From Marinospirillum celere (GTDB taxonomy: Bacteria; Pseudomonadota; Gammaproteobacteria; Pseudomonadales; Halomonadaceae), in assembly GCF_900112235.1 (NCBI RefSeq), contig NZ_FOLH01000003.1, positions 1-64,000 on the forward strand: a stretch of DNA of 64,000 nt, given 5' to 3'. Shown here in pieces: positions 57,436 to 64,000 of the stretch. The position numbers were made by a program, and so were the translations under genes. The notes under the pieces were generated by a model. It did not search any database and was not told the origin of the DNA. It saw only the letters and a list, made by a program, of their open reading frames with translations. Each line of letters starts with the position of its first letter. The stretch's first letter is position 1.

Positions 57436-58443
57436 TTGAAAGATAACAGTCACCTATCTGAAGTGGGTCAAGCTTTTATCCGTTATCTTGACCTCTACTT
57501 TATCGAAAGGGATCTTGAGGCTTCCCTTAAGCTGCTTCATCCAGCCATCAAAGGCTATGGCACAGGTCTGGATGAACGCATCTTTTCTCTAGCCGATGCC
57601 AAAAAGGTTGCCAGCCGTGATATTGAGCAGGCACCCAATCCTGTTCACTATGAACTCACCCAACTGCTCGTAGACCAACCCAGTGATCATCTGGGTCTGG
57701 TCACCTGTGAACTGAATATCAAAACGCGCATTCTTGACCAGGAGCTGAAACTAAACAGTATTCGCTGCTCTTGTGTGCTGCTTAACAAAAAACAGAACTG
57801 GCTGCTCTACCACCTGCACCTTTCCCTACCCACCAATGATCATGGTGAGGGTGAGTCCTACCCGATCAAGGAGCTGGAAGAAAATAACCAGCTACTCCAG
57901 CGCCTAGTCAGTGAAAAAACACAAGAACTGAATCAAGCTTTGCAAGAAATCAGCCAATTAGCGGCAACCGACCCGCTGACAGGTCTGCACAATCGTCTGC
58001 AAATCGATAAAATTCTGGGACAGGAATTCTTGCGGCTGGACGTCGAAAAAACCGATTTGGCGATCATTTTGATTGATCTGGACTACTTCAAGGATATCAA
58101 TGATTACCACGGCCACCTAATCGGTGATCAGGTTCTACAAGAGGTTGCCCAGCTTTTTCAGGATCATATTCGGCCGCAGGATTTTGCAGGGCGCTGGGGC
58201 GGTGAAGAGTTTATCATTATCTGCCCACAACTGGATCAGGCCCAAGCCCTGCTGCTGGCAGAAAAGCTACGCAGCCAACTCGCCAGCCACCTCTTCACTC
58301 TTCCGGTGAGCCAAACAGCCAGCTTTGGTGTTGCCCAGTATCAACCAGGAGATACCCGGGCCAGCTTGCTACAGCGCGCCGATCAGGCTCTCTATCTTGC
58401 CAAGGAAGCGGGCCGTAATCGTGTCAGCAGTGGACCCTTTTAA
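57436..58443 (+). CDS. NTF2-like-GGDEF diguanylate cyclase
   Basis: A 335-aa soluble protein with an N-terminal NTF2/SnoaL-like domain (about 1-135; FIRYLDLYFIERDLEASLKLL), a short coiled coil (145-175) and a GGDEF domain (180-335) with RWGGEEFIII and, five residues before it, the inhibitory RPQD I-site. Probably makes c-di-GMP with product inhibition. The TTG start at 57436 has GGGAGAG upstream. It is the only GGDEF protein of the three in the window with an I-site and has no EAL domain. Confidence 0.88.
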   Translation: MKDNSHLSEVGQAFIRYLDLYFIERDLEASLKLLHPAIKGYGTGLDERIFSLADAKKVASRDIEQAPNPVHYELTQLLVDQPSDHLGLVTCELNIKTRILDQELKLNSIRCSCVLLNKKQNWLLYHLHLSLPTNDHGEGESYPIKELEENNQLLQRLVSEKTQELNQALQEISQLAATDPLTGLHNRLQIDKILGQEFLRLDVEKTDLAIILIDLDYFKDINDYHGHLIGDQVLQEVAQLFQDHIRPQDFAGRWGGEEFIIICPQLDQAQALLLAEKLRSQLASHLFTLPVSQTASFGVAQYQPGDTRASLLQRADQALYLAKEAGRNRVSSGPF

Positions 58444-58970
58444 TGACCCTCACCTGGGTTGCTGGCCAGCTGGCAGGGCTCGTTGCACTGGGATTTTGCT
58501 TGGCTGGATTTGCCAGCAAACAGGATGACCGCCTACTGGTTCTGTTGATTTCCGCCAATATTGCCTTTGCCCTGCAATTTATCTTTTTTCAAAGCTGGAC
58601 AGCTGCTGTCCTGACCCTGCTGGTCATTATCAGAATACTTTTAGCCAGACGCTATCCGGGCAATCTGGCCCTAATGAGTGGGTTACTACTGGCTAACTTC
58701 CTGGCAGCTGCCCTAACCTGGCAACACTGGATCGATATCCTGCCCCTAACAGCGGCCACCCTGGGCACCTTCGGCATGTTTATGCTACGCGGTATCCCCC
58801 TGCGTATTCTTCTGGGTATGGCCGCTTTCTGCTGGCTGCTCAACAACCTGCTAATCGGCTCCTTTGGCGGCAGCCTGGCCGAAGGCCTGATCGTGGTGAC
58901 CAACATCTTCACTATCTGGCGGCTGGCGAAGCTGCAAAAAGAAAAGCAGCTATCGAGCCGAGAGGCTTGA
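58443..58970 (+). CDS. ygjV: YgjV-family inner-membrane protein
   Basis: A 175-aa protein with about five membrane helices (ALGFCLAGFASKQDDRLLVLL; ANIAFALQFIFFQ) and a short charged C-terminal tail. The pattern fits the small YgjV family, of unknown function. The start overlaps the stop of the diguanylate cyclase gene by one base (TAATG), so the two are coupled. Confidence 0.8.
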   Translation: MTLTWVAGQLAGLVALGFCLAGFASKQDDRLLVLLISANIAFALQFIFFQSWTAAVLTLLVIIRILLARRYPGNLALMSGLLLANFLAAALTWQHWIDILPLTAATLGTFGMFMLRGIPLRILLGMAAFCWLLNNLLIGSFGGSLAEGLIVVTNIFTIWRLAKLQKEKQLSSREA

Positions 58971-59001
58971 GTACAAGCAAACCTCTTGGTTAAAACAAAC
59001 T

Positions 59002-60177
59002 TTAAGGAGCCACCAGCCTGAGTAGTGGCGCTGAGCTGTCATCGACTAGCACATAAATCTGGCCACTTTCTGGATGAACTCTTACATCACGAATACGATA
59101 GCCCAGATCCATCAGCATTTCGTGTTCGCGAATGGGTTTATCCGCTTCCACCTCAAAGCGTCCCAGATAGCGATGGCGCAGATTACCCATCAGGAGTTGG
59201 CCTTCCCACTGGGGAAATTCATCACCATAGTAAATAGCTAACCCTGAAGGTGGAAAACCTTCGCGGCCTGAATCACCATAATGGCCTTTCAGCCAGTAGT
59301 AAACCGGATTGATGGTGCCTTCATCATCCGGAGGTAAGGCACCTATCGTCCGTCCTGTACGATATTCAGTACCATAGGTGGCACGAGGCCAACCATAGTT
59401 ACCACCTGGGTGGTTGATGATATTGATTTCATCACCATTTTGCTGACCGTGTTCGTTTTGCCACAAAAACTCTCTTTGTTGATCCCAGGCCATCCCCTGC
59501 GCATTACGATGTCCATAGGTGTAGATGGCATCCAAGGCCTGGTTGTCATCAACAAAGGGATTATCAGTAGGAATACTGCCATCAGCATGGAATCTTAAGG
59601 TCTTGCCCCAATTGGACATCAAATCTTGAGCGGAGTCTCTTTCACGACGATCGCCAAGGGTCATATAGAGGTAACCCCGGTCATCAAAAGCCAAGCGGGA
59701 ACCAAAGTGACCATTACCTGAAGAGTAGGGCGTGGCTTCATAAAGAAGTTCCCAGTCATCCAGGCGCTGCTCGTCCAGGTTAAGGCGTGCTCGTCCCAGG
59801 TGAGTGGCATAACCTCGACCCTCAGGATTGGCAGCAGCAAAGGTCAAATACACCCAGTTTTCACCTTGATCAAATTCAGGGTGTACGGCGACATCCAAGA
59901 GTCCTCCCTGCCCTCTGACAGCCACTTCTGGCAGACCTTCAAGTGAGTGAGGATTTCCATCAGCCGGGTTCAGGTAGAGTAAACGACCGGGGCGCTCAGT
60001 GATCAAGAGCGCAAAGTTTTCAGAAGCGGGTAAAAAAGCCAGAGCCCAAGGCTGGTCCAGGTTTTCCTGTAAACGTTCAACTTGAAACTCTGTAGCCTTG
60101 GCCTGACTCGCCAGAACCAAAAAAACAACGGCCACCAGAGTCGGTAGCGTCCAGCGGGAAAAGGTTAAAAAAGACAT
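59002..60177 (-). CDS. PQQ-dependent aldose sugar dehydrogenase (YliI/Asd-like)
   Basis: Periplasmic six-bladed beta-propeller quinoprotein. The 391-aa protein has a signal peptide (to about residue 28, SQAKA), LDQPWALAFLP, VRGQGGLLDVAVHP, HFGSRLAFDDRGYLYMTLGDRR, and INHPGGNYGWPRATYG, the last with conserved active-site residues. Oxidises aldoses in the E. coli homologue with PQQ supplied from outside; no pqq genes are in the window. GGAGGC lies upstream of the ATG. Confidence 0.9.
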   Translation of the reverse strand: MSFLTFSRWTLPTLVAVVFLVLASQAKATEFQVERLQENLDQPWALAFLPASENFALLITERPGRLLYLNPADGNPHSLEGLPEVAVRGQGGLLDVAVHPEFDQGENWVYLTFAAANPEGRGYATHLGRARLNLDEQRLDDWELLYEATPYSSGNGHFGSRLAFDDRGYLYMTLGDRRERDSAQDLMSNWGKTLRFHADGSIPTDNPFVDDNQALDAIYTYGHRNAQGMAWDQQREFLWQNEHGQQNGDEINIINHPGGNYGWPRATYGTEYRTGRTIGALPPDDEGTINPVYYWLKGHYGDSGREGFPPSGLAIYYGDEFPQWEGQLLMGNLRHRYLGRFEVEADKPIREHEMLMDLGYRIRDVRVHPESGQIYVLVDDSSAPLLRLVAP

Positions 60178-60314
60178 GAGGCCTCCTAACAGCGAATCAC
60201 TTCTTAGCCTAGCTAGAGTTTTATAATTTAAAAAGCTCCGTTACCACTCAAACTCTTCCAAAAGTTTATCAATGTCTTTTAATCGAGCTGCAATTAGACA
60301 GGGATACACCCAGA

Positions 60315-60488
60315 ATGTTGATTAATGACATTGTTTATGGGGCAGGAAATCCGGCAGGATGGGCGTATATTCAGGAGCCCACGGCCAAAGAGGCCAAGTT
60401 TTTGCAACGCCAGGGGTTTGAGGTACTCGATATCAACCACGAGGACTGCCTGGAAGCTGTTTTACAAGAGGTCGCAAACCATGCCTGA
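60315..60488 (+). CDS. Small 57-aa open reading frame overlapping the hemerythrin gene
   Basis: ATG at 60315, TGA at 60486-60488, overlapping the start of the hemerythrin gene by 8 nt (ATGCCTGA). The product begins MLINDIVYGAGNPAGWAYI and continues with a Lys/Glu-rich middle and a helical C-terminal part (FEVLDINHEDCLEAVLQEV). No stop interrupts it and codon choice looks like that of neighbouring genes. Only a weak ribosome-site-like AGGGAT is present. The tight overlap with the following gene suggests translational coupling. No family recognised. Confidence 0.5.
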   Translation: MLINDIVYGAGNPAGWAYIQEPTAKEAKFLQRQGFEVLDINHEDCLEAVLQEVANHA

Positions 60489-60906
60489 CATTACCCCAAC
60501 ACTTAGACTGCAACACTATGACCTGCCAGCCATGGACAGAGCCCACCACCTGTTCACCGCTTTGCTGGGTGCGCTTCCGCTGGTGTCTAAATCTGCCCTG
60601 CCCTGTCTACTCAACAACCTGCTAATAAATGTGCGTGATCATTTTGATCAGGAAGAGCGCTTTATGCTGGCAACCAGCTTTCATGCTTACGATGCGCATC
60701 GCAGCCAACACCAGCAGCTGATTTCCCTGCTCACTCATTATCAACACCAACTGGAACTGGGTGAAAATCTTGACCCACTGGAACTGCATATGCAGCTCTG
60801 TAGCTGGCAGGATGAACACCAACAAAGCTGGGATGACCCCCTGGCTCAACACCTTCGCCAAGCTAATCGTTGGCAGGGTACGAAACAGGCATCGCAAGTG
60901 GCCTAA
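60481..60906 (+). CDS. Bacteriohemerythrin-like O2-binding protein
   Basis: A 141-aa protein of the hemerythrin fold. Iron ligands: HH at 22-23, H54 and E58 in HFDQEE, H73 and H77 in HRSQH, H113 and D118 in WQDEHQQSWDD. GAGG lies 9 nt before the ATG. The frame continues upstream to 60325 without sense, so the start at 60481 is preferred. It is followed by a good terminator. Confidence 0.88.
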   Translation: MPDITPTLRLQHYDLPAMDRAHHLFTALLGALPLVSKSALPCLLNNLLINVRDHFDQEERFMLATSFHAYDAHRSQHQQLISLLTHYQHQLELGENLDPLELHMQLCSWQDEHQQSWDDPLAQHLRQANRWQGTKQASQVA

Positions 60907-60925
60907 TTTATATTCTTTTACTGTC

Positions 60926-60949
60926 CCGCACCCTTACGGGTGCGGTTTT
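60926..60949 (+). terminator. Rho-independent terminator of the hemerythrin gene
   Basis: Stem CCGCACCC/GGGTGCGG with loop TTAC, followed by four T. Confidence 0.88.
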
Positions 60950-60990
60950 CTGCTATCTTGGCTGCTGGATTTAATCTCTTCGGTTTTTTC

Positions 60991-61944
60991 ATGCAGCGTA
61001 TTTCACTGGAACGCCACCAAGTCTGGATTTATCTGACCGCCATCGGCTGTGGCCTCCTGCTGGGTCAGCAACAACCCGCACTAAGTCACCTTGCTGAACC
61101 CCTACTATGGCCTGCACTGATCCTGCTGCTTTATACCACCTTTGTGCAGGTGCCTCTCCTACATCTGCGTGCTGCCTTCCACGACCGACGCTTCATGCTT
61201 GCCGCCTTGTTGGGCAATTTTCTACTGCTACCGCTACTGGTCTGGTTACTGATTCAGTGGCTGCCGGATAATCCGATATTGCGGCTAGGTGTGCTGCTGG
61301 TTTTGCTAATGCCTTGCACCGACTGGTTCATCACCTTTACCCAACTCGGCAAGGGCAGTAGCGCCCATGCCTTGGCGCTGGCTCCCATCCTCTTGCTGTT
61401 ACAGCTGCTGCTACTTCCCGTTTATATCTGGTTGCTGGGCGATCTTGATCAGTCATTATCAGGGCTGGGGCAGCAGTTGCTTCCAGCACTCTTGGTAATC
61501 TTGCTACCTCTGCTACTGGCAGCTATAACCGAACGCTGGATGGAAAAGCAGCCTCAACGCCTGGTTTGGCGTGAACATCTGGGCTGGGGCCCGGTTCCTC
61601 TGCTGGCCGGCGTCATTTTCCTGGTAGCCAGCATCCAGGCCAGTGAGGTGTTGGAAGTGATCCAACTTCTACCCCACCTGGTCCCTGTATTTATTGCTTT
61701 TCTACTTCTGGCTCCCTTGCTGGCCAAGGCGCTCACTAACTTGCTTCGTTTACCTCAAGCCCAGGGTCGCACCCTGGCTTTCAGCTTTGGCACCCGCAAC
61801 TCTTTTGTGGTACTGCCGCTAGCCCTGGCTTTGCCTGCTGGTTGGGAACTGGTTGCCCTGGTCGTGGTTTTGCAGTCACTGATTGAACTACTGGGAATGA
61901 TTGTTTACCTCTGGTGGATGCCGCGATTACTGACTCAAAAGTAA
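60991..61944 (+). CDS. Acr3/BASS-type membrane transporter
   Basis: A 317-aa protein with about ten membrane helices of the bile-acid:sodium symporter/arsenite Acr3 superfamily. The segment VLLVLLMPCTDWFITFTQLGKG, with the conserved Pro-Cys in the crossover helix, and SFGTRNSFVVLPLALALP near the end fit Acr3-like members, though the substrate cannot be read from sequence. No arsR or arsC is adjacent. The ATG at 60991 has no good ribosome site; the longer frame to 60940 runs into the terminator. Confidence 0.72.
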   Translation: MQRISLERHQVWIYLTAIGCGLLLGQQQPALSHLAEPLLWPALILLLYTTFVQVPLLHLRAAFHDRRFMLAALLGNFLLLPLLVWLLIQWLPDNPILRLGVLLVLLMPCTDWFITFTQLGKGSSAHALALAPILLLLQLLLLPVYIWLLGDLDQSLSGLGQQLLPALLVILLPLLLAAITERWMEKQPQRLVWREHLGWGPVPLLAGVIFLVASIQASEVLEVIQLLPHLVPVFIAFLLLAPLLAKALTNLLRLPQAQGRTLAFSFGTRNSFVVLPLALALPAGWELVALVVVLQSLIELLGMIVYLWWMPRLLTQK

Positions 61945-61946
61945 CC

Positions 61947-61969
61947 TTGTCGGTAAAACGACAATTTTT
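61947..61969 (+). terminator. Terminator of the Acr3-like gene
   Basis: Short stem TTGTCG/CGACAA with a 6-nt loop followed by five T, right after the gene stop. Confidence 0.6.
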
Positions 61970-62011
61970 ATCGCCTGAAAACTAGCCCTTCAATGCCAAA
62001 GTGACTGCTTG

Positions 62012-62896
62012 CTAGTCCGCTGCCACTTCAGCATGTTCCAGCAGGAAGTCGACAAAAGCACGGTCGGCAATGGATTGATAGGCCCCTTTTTTCCAGGCAA
62101 TCGACATATCCAAAAAGACGGGTTCTTTAAAGGGTACAGCCACCAAATCCGGTTCATCTTTCAAGACCAGCTTCAAAAAGACAGTGATCCCAAACCCCTG
62201 ACGAACAATGGATTTAGTTAAAGGAATCAGATTGGATTCAAAGGCTACCCGAGGTTCCATGCCTGATTTCTCACAAATACGATCAATGAATTCCCGGTGA
62301 AAATAACCTTCTTTAAACAGCACCAGCTCTTCCTGTAGAAATTCTTCATAGGTTACAAATTCCTGCTCGGCAAAGGGGTGATCCTGAGGCACACAAACCA
62401 CCATTTCTTCACGCAGGAAAGATACCGCTTCCAGATCATTAGGCACGCGGTCAGCAACGATCACCCCAACATCCAGAGTACCTTCACGTATTTTCTTCTG
62501 GATGCTACGGGTGCCATCTTCAAAAACGGCCAAATTAAGATTCTGATGGCGATGTTTGAAGGCCATCAGAATGGGTGGAAAATAATAGGAACCCAGCATG
62601 CTGGGAATACCAATACGCACCTCTCCCTTCGTCAGGCCACGGGCTTCATTCAGAGCCAGCTCAGCAGCTTCGGTTTCATCCAGAATCCGGCGAGCATGTT
62701 CTAGAAGAATGGCCCCTTCAGCTGTTGGTTTGACGCGCTTCTCACCTCGATCCAGCAGCGACAAACCCAACTGCTTTTCCATATTACGTATCGACATGCT
62801 AACCGCTGGCTGAGCAACCCCAAGGCGTTCAGCAGCCAGGGTAAAACTACCCAAATCAGCAACGGCAACTAGGTAACGTAGGGGACGAATATCCAT
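62012..62896 (-). CDS. LysR-family transcriptional regulator
   Basis: A 294-aa protein with a LysR helix-turn-helix (YLVAVADLGSFTLAAERLGVAQPAVSMSIRNMEKQLG, residues 8-45) and effector domain (90-290). It is divergent from the MFS transporter gene with 100 bp between, the usual arrangement of LysR regulators with their targets. An inverted repeat lies in the spacer. Confidence 0.92.
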   Translation of the reverse strand: MDIRPLRYLVAVADLGSFTLAAERLGVAQPAVSMSIRNMEKQLGLSLLDRGEKRVKPTAEGAILLEHARRILDETEAAELALNEARGLTKGEVRIGIPSMLGSYYFPPILMAFKHRHQNLNLAVFEDGTRSIQKKIREGTLDVGVIVADRVPNDLEAVSFLREEMVVCVPQDHPFAEQEFVTYEEFLQEELVLFKEGYFHREFIDRICEKSGMEPRVAFESNLIPLTKSIVRQGFGITVFLKLVLKDEPDLVAVPFKEPVFLDMSIAWKKGAYQSIADRAFVDFLLEHAEVAAD

Positions 62897-62916
62897 AAAT
62901 CAGCCTTATTTTTGAA

Positions 62917-62927
62917 ATTCAATGAAT
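62917..62927. promoter_or_regulatory. LysR operator candidate, LysR/MFS spacer
   Basis: Perfect 11-bp palindrome ATTCAATGAAT in the middle of the divergent spacer. It is short for a LysR site (usually T-N11-A with partial dyad symmetry) but well placed for both genes. Confidence 0.35.
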
Positions 62928-62996
62928 ATATTTTGCTTATTTATCTGCGACCAGTAAAGTGGCATTTCGTTCAATTGCAAGGATTTGCCAGCAGTT

Positions 62997-64000
62997 ATGA
63001 TCGAAGAGAAAACACCCGCTTTCTGGCGAGCAACCCTGGCACTTTGCTGTGGGTCTTTTATGATCTTCAGCAATCTTTATGTCACCCAACCTCTTCTTCC
63101 AGAGTTTCAACAAGCCTTCGGTATTTCTACTCTTCAAGCCAATGCCTCTCTGGCTGTTGCAACCTTGATGCTGGGTATTTCACTCTTAATCTACGGCCCT
63201 TTATCGGATGCCTTAGGCCGTCGTGGCATCATGTTGATCACCATGCTGGGTGTGGTCTTAACAACCTTTGCCCTGGCTTGTTCGCCTAACTACACCTTTC
63301 TGGTTATCCTGCGTGCTCTACAAGGATTTTTATTGGGTGGTCTGCCTGCTATTGCCATAGCCTATATGGGAGATGAATTCAGCAAAAAAGCCCTGGCTGT
63401 CGCTGTTGGCATTTACATTAGTGGCAATACCCTGGGTGGCATCGGGGGCCGACTCTTCTCAGGCTTTATGGCCGATGCCTTTGGCTGGCAAGCCAGCTTT
63501 CTTTTTGCTGCCGCTTTGTCTTTGCTCTGTTTGCTAATCTTCTGGTGGGCTTTACCTGCATCTTGTCACTTTAAACCCAAGCAGATCAGTTTGCCAGGTA
63601 TGCTTAAGGATCTGGGCAGCCACCTGCGCAACCCTTTACTGATCAGCGTTTATCTACTTGGCGGGTTGAATTTCTTTATTTTTATCAACCTCTTCAGCTA
63701 TGTAACCTACCTACTGGCCGATGACCCCTGGAGACTAGGTTCTAGCCTACTGGGCATGTTATTTATTACCTATCTCAGTGGCACTCTGGCGGCTTCCATC
63801 TCTGGCCGGGTTGCAGCTTACCTGGCACAACCCCTGTGCATGGCTCTGGGTGTTATTATCCTGATGCTCGGCAGTCTATTAATGTTGATTCCATCTCTTT
63901 GGGCGATTTTGACTGGCTTGTTAATCAATAGCTTTGGGTTTTTCTTCTGCCATTCCAATGCTTCCAGTTGGGTCAGTCGCCAAGCGACCCACGCCCGCGC
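62997..64000 (+). CDS. MFS transporter (partial, runs off window)
   Basis: At least 334 codons from the ATG at 62997 to the window end without stop. Membrane helices are clear; MFS motif A reads GPLSDALGRRG between helices 2 and 3, and GRVAAYLAQ is the repeat counterpart. The N terminus CCGSFMIFSNLYVTQPLLPEFQQAFG and the following ALQGFLLGGLPAIAIAY resemble YnfM-type drug or sugar exporters. It is probably controlled by the divergent LysR. Substrate unknown. Confidence 0.88.
   Translation, partial: MIEEKTPAFWRATLALCCGSFMIFSNLYVTQPLLPEFQQAFGISTLQANASLAVATLMLGISLLIYGPLSDALGRRGIMLITMLGVVLTTFALACSPNYTFLVILRALQGFLLGGLPAIAIAYMGDEFSKKALAVAVGIYISGNTLGGIGGRLFSGFMADAFGWQASFLFAAALSLLCLLIFWWALPASCHFKPKQISLPGMLKDLGSHLRNPLLISVYLLGGLNFFIFINLFSYVTYLLADDPWRLGSSLLGMLFITYLSGTLAASISGRVAAYLAQPLCMALGVIILMLGSLLMLIPSLWAILTGLLINSFGFFFCHSNASSWVSRQATHAR

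Noticed and set aside
60325-60480. 52-codon N-terminal extension of the hemerythrin
   Set aside because: The sequence is low in plausible domain content; a different frame over the same bases (60315-60488) looks more like a gene, and the ATG at 60481 has its own ribosome site.
62912-63289. Open frame of 125 codons at the start of the MFS gene
   Set aside because: It is out of frame with the MFS protein that runs from 62997 to the window end with clear MFS motifs.
1-64000. Mobile elements, prophage, CRISPR arrays or defence islands
   Set aside because: No transposase, integrase, phage structural gene, repeat-spacer array or restriction gene was found.

Overview
The window is a 64-kb piece of a compact gammaproteobacterial chromosome. 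The housekeeping genes (ybeZ-ybeY-ybeX-lnt, ppc, relA, miaB, apeB, prc), a GacS/BarA hybrid kinase beside relA/mazG/cysM, an AcnD/PrpF-type methylcitrate cycle and the many c-di-GMP and chemotaxis proteins suggest a motile aerobic relative of Oceanospirillales/Pseudomonadales. Genus is not decidable from what is seen here. There is no IS element, prophage, integron, toxin-antitoxin pair or CRISPR array.

Layout. 1-650: 5' end of a 16S rRNA gene (minus strand) with its leader, boxA and two promoters, the outer one with an A/T-rich UP-like element. 651-7600: methylcitrate operon gntR-prpB-prpC-acnD-prpF (minus), with a good sigma70 promoter and three related palindromic operator candidates, ending in a terminator. 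7715-9043: pabB. 9040-16937: gacS, mazG, relA, cysM and two small conserved proteins (DUF327/YaaR-like and DUF2489-like). 17028-20192: ppc, then tRNA-Met and two identical tRNA-Asn genes. 20282-25415: a Cys-motif protein of unknown function, yqaA, apeB, prc, tpm. 25595-30976: miaB-ybeZ-ybeY-ybeX-lnt, all overlapping.

31281-35855: Aer-like receptor, a zinc-ribbon protein, a two-domain kinase/phosphatase-like protein that has lost key residues in both domains, and inorganic pyrophosphatase. 35843-43941: a membrane GGDEF-EAL protein, DUF3135, a LysR regulator, an SLC23-like permease, ppnN and several small proteins. 44106-49230: bioA behind a textbook BirA operator, then a minus-strand signalling module (small basic protein, double-receiver protein, CBS4-PAS-GGDEF-EAL protein). 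49484-58970: fapA (DUF342), a minus-strand run tatD-unknown-HCCA isomerase-ribE-ung, then cheV-uup-diguanylate cyclase-ygjV. 59002-64000: periplasmic sugar dehydrogenase, a 57-codon frame overlapping a hemerythrin gene, an Acr3/BASS-like transporter, and a LysR gene divergent from an MFS transporter cut by the window end.

The genome is tightly packed: many same-strand neighbours overlap by 4 nt and six convergent pairs overlap at their 3' ends. Signalling is over-represented: three GGDEF proteins, two receiver proteins, a hybrid kinase, a chemoreceptor, CheV, and RelA with PpnN on the alarmone side. The points most worth following are the double pseudoenzyme at 33413-35134, the receiver/c-di-GMP module at 45410-49230, the operator set at 7427-7600 and the small overlapping frame at 60315-60488.
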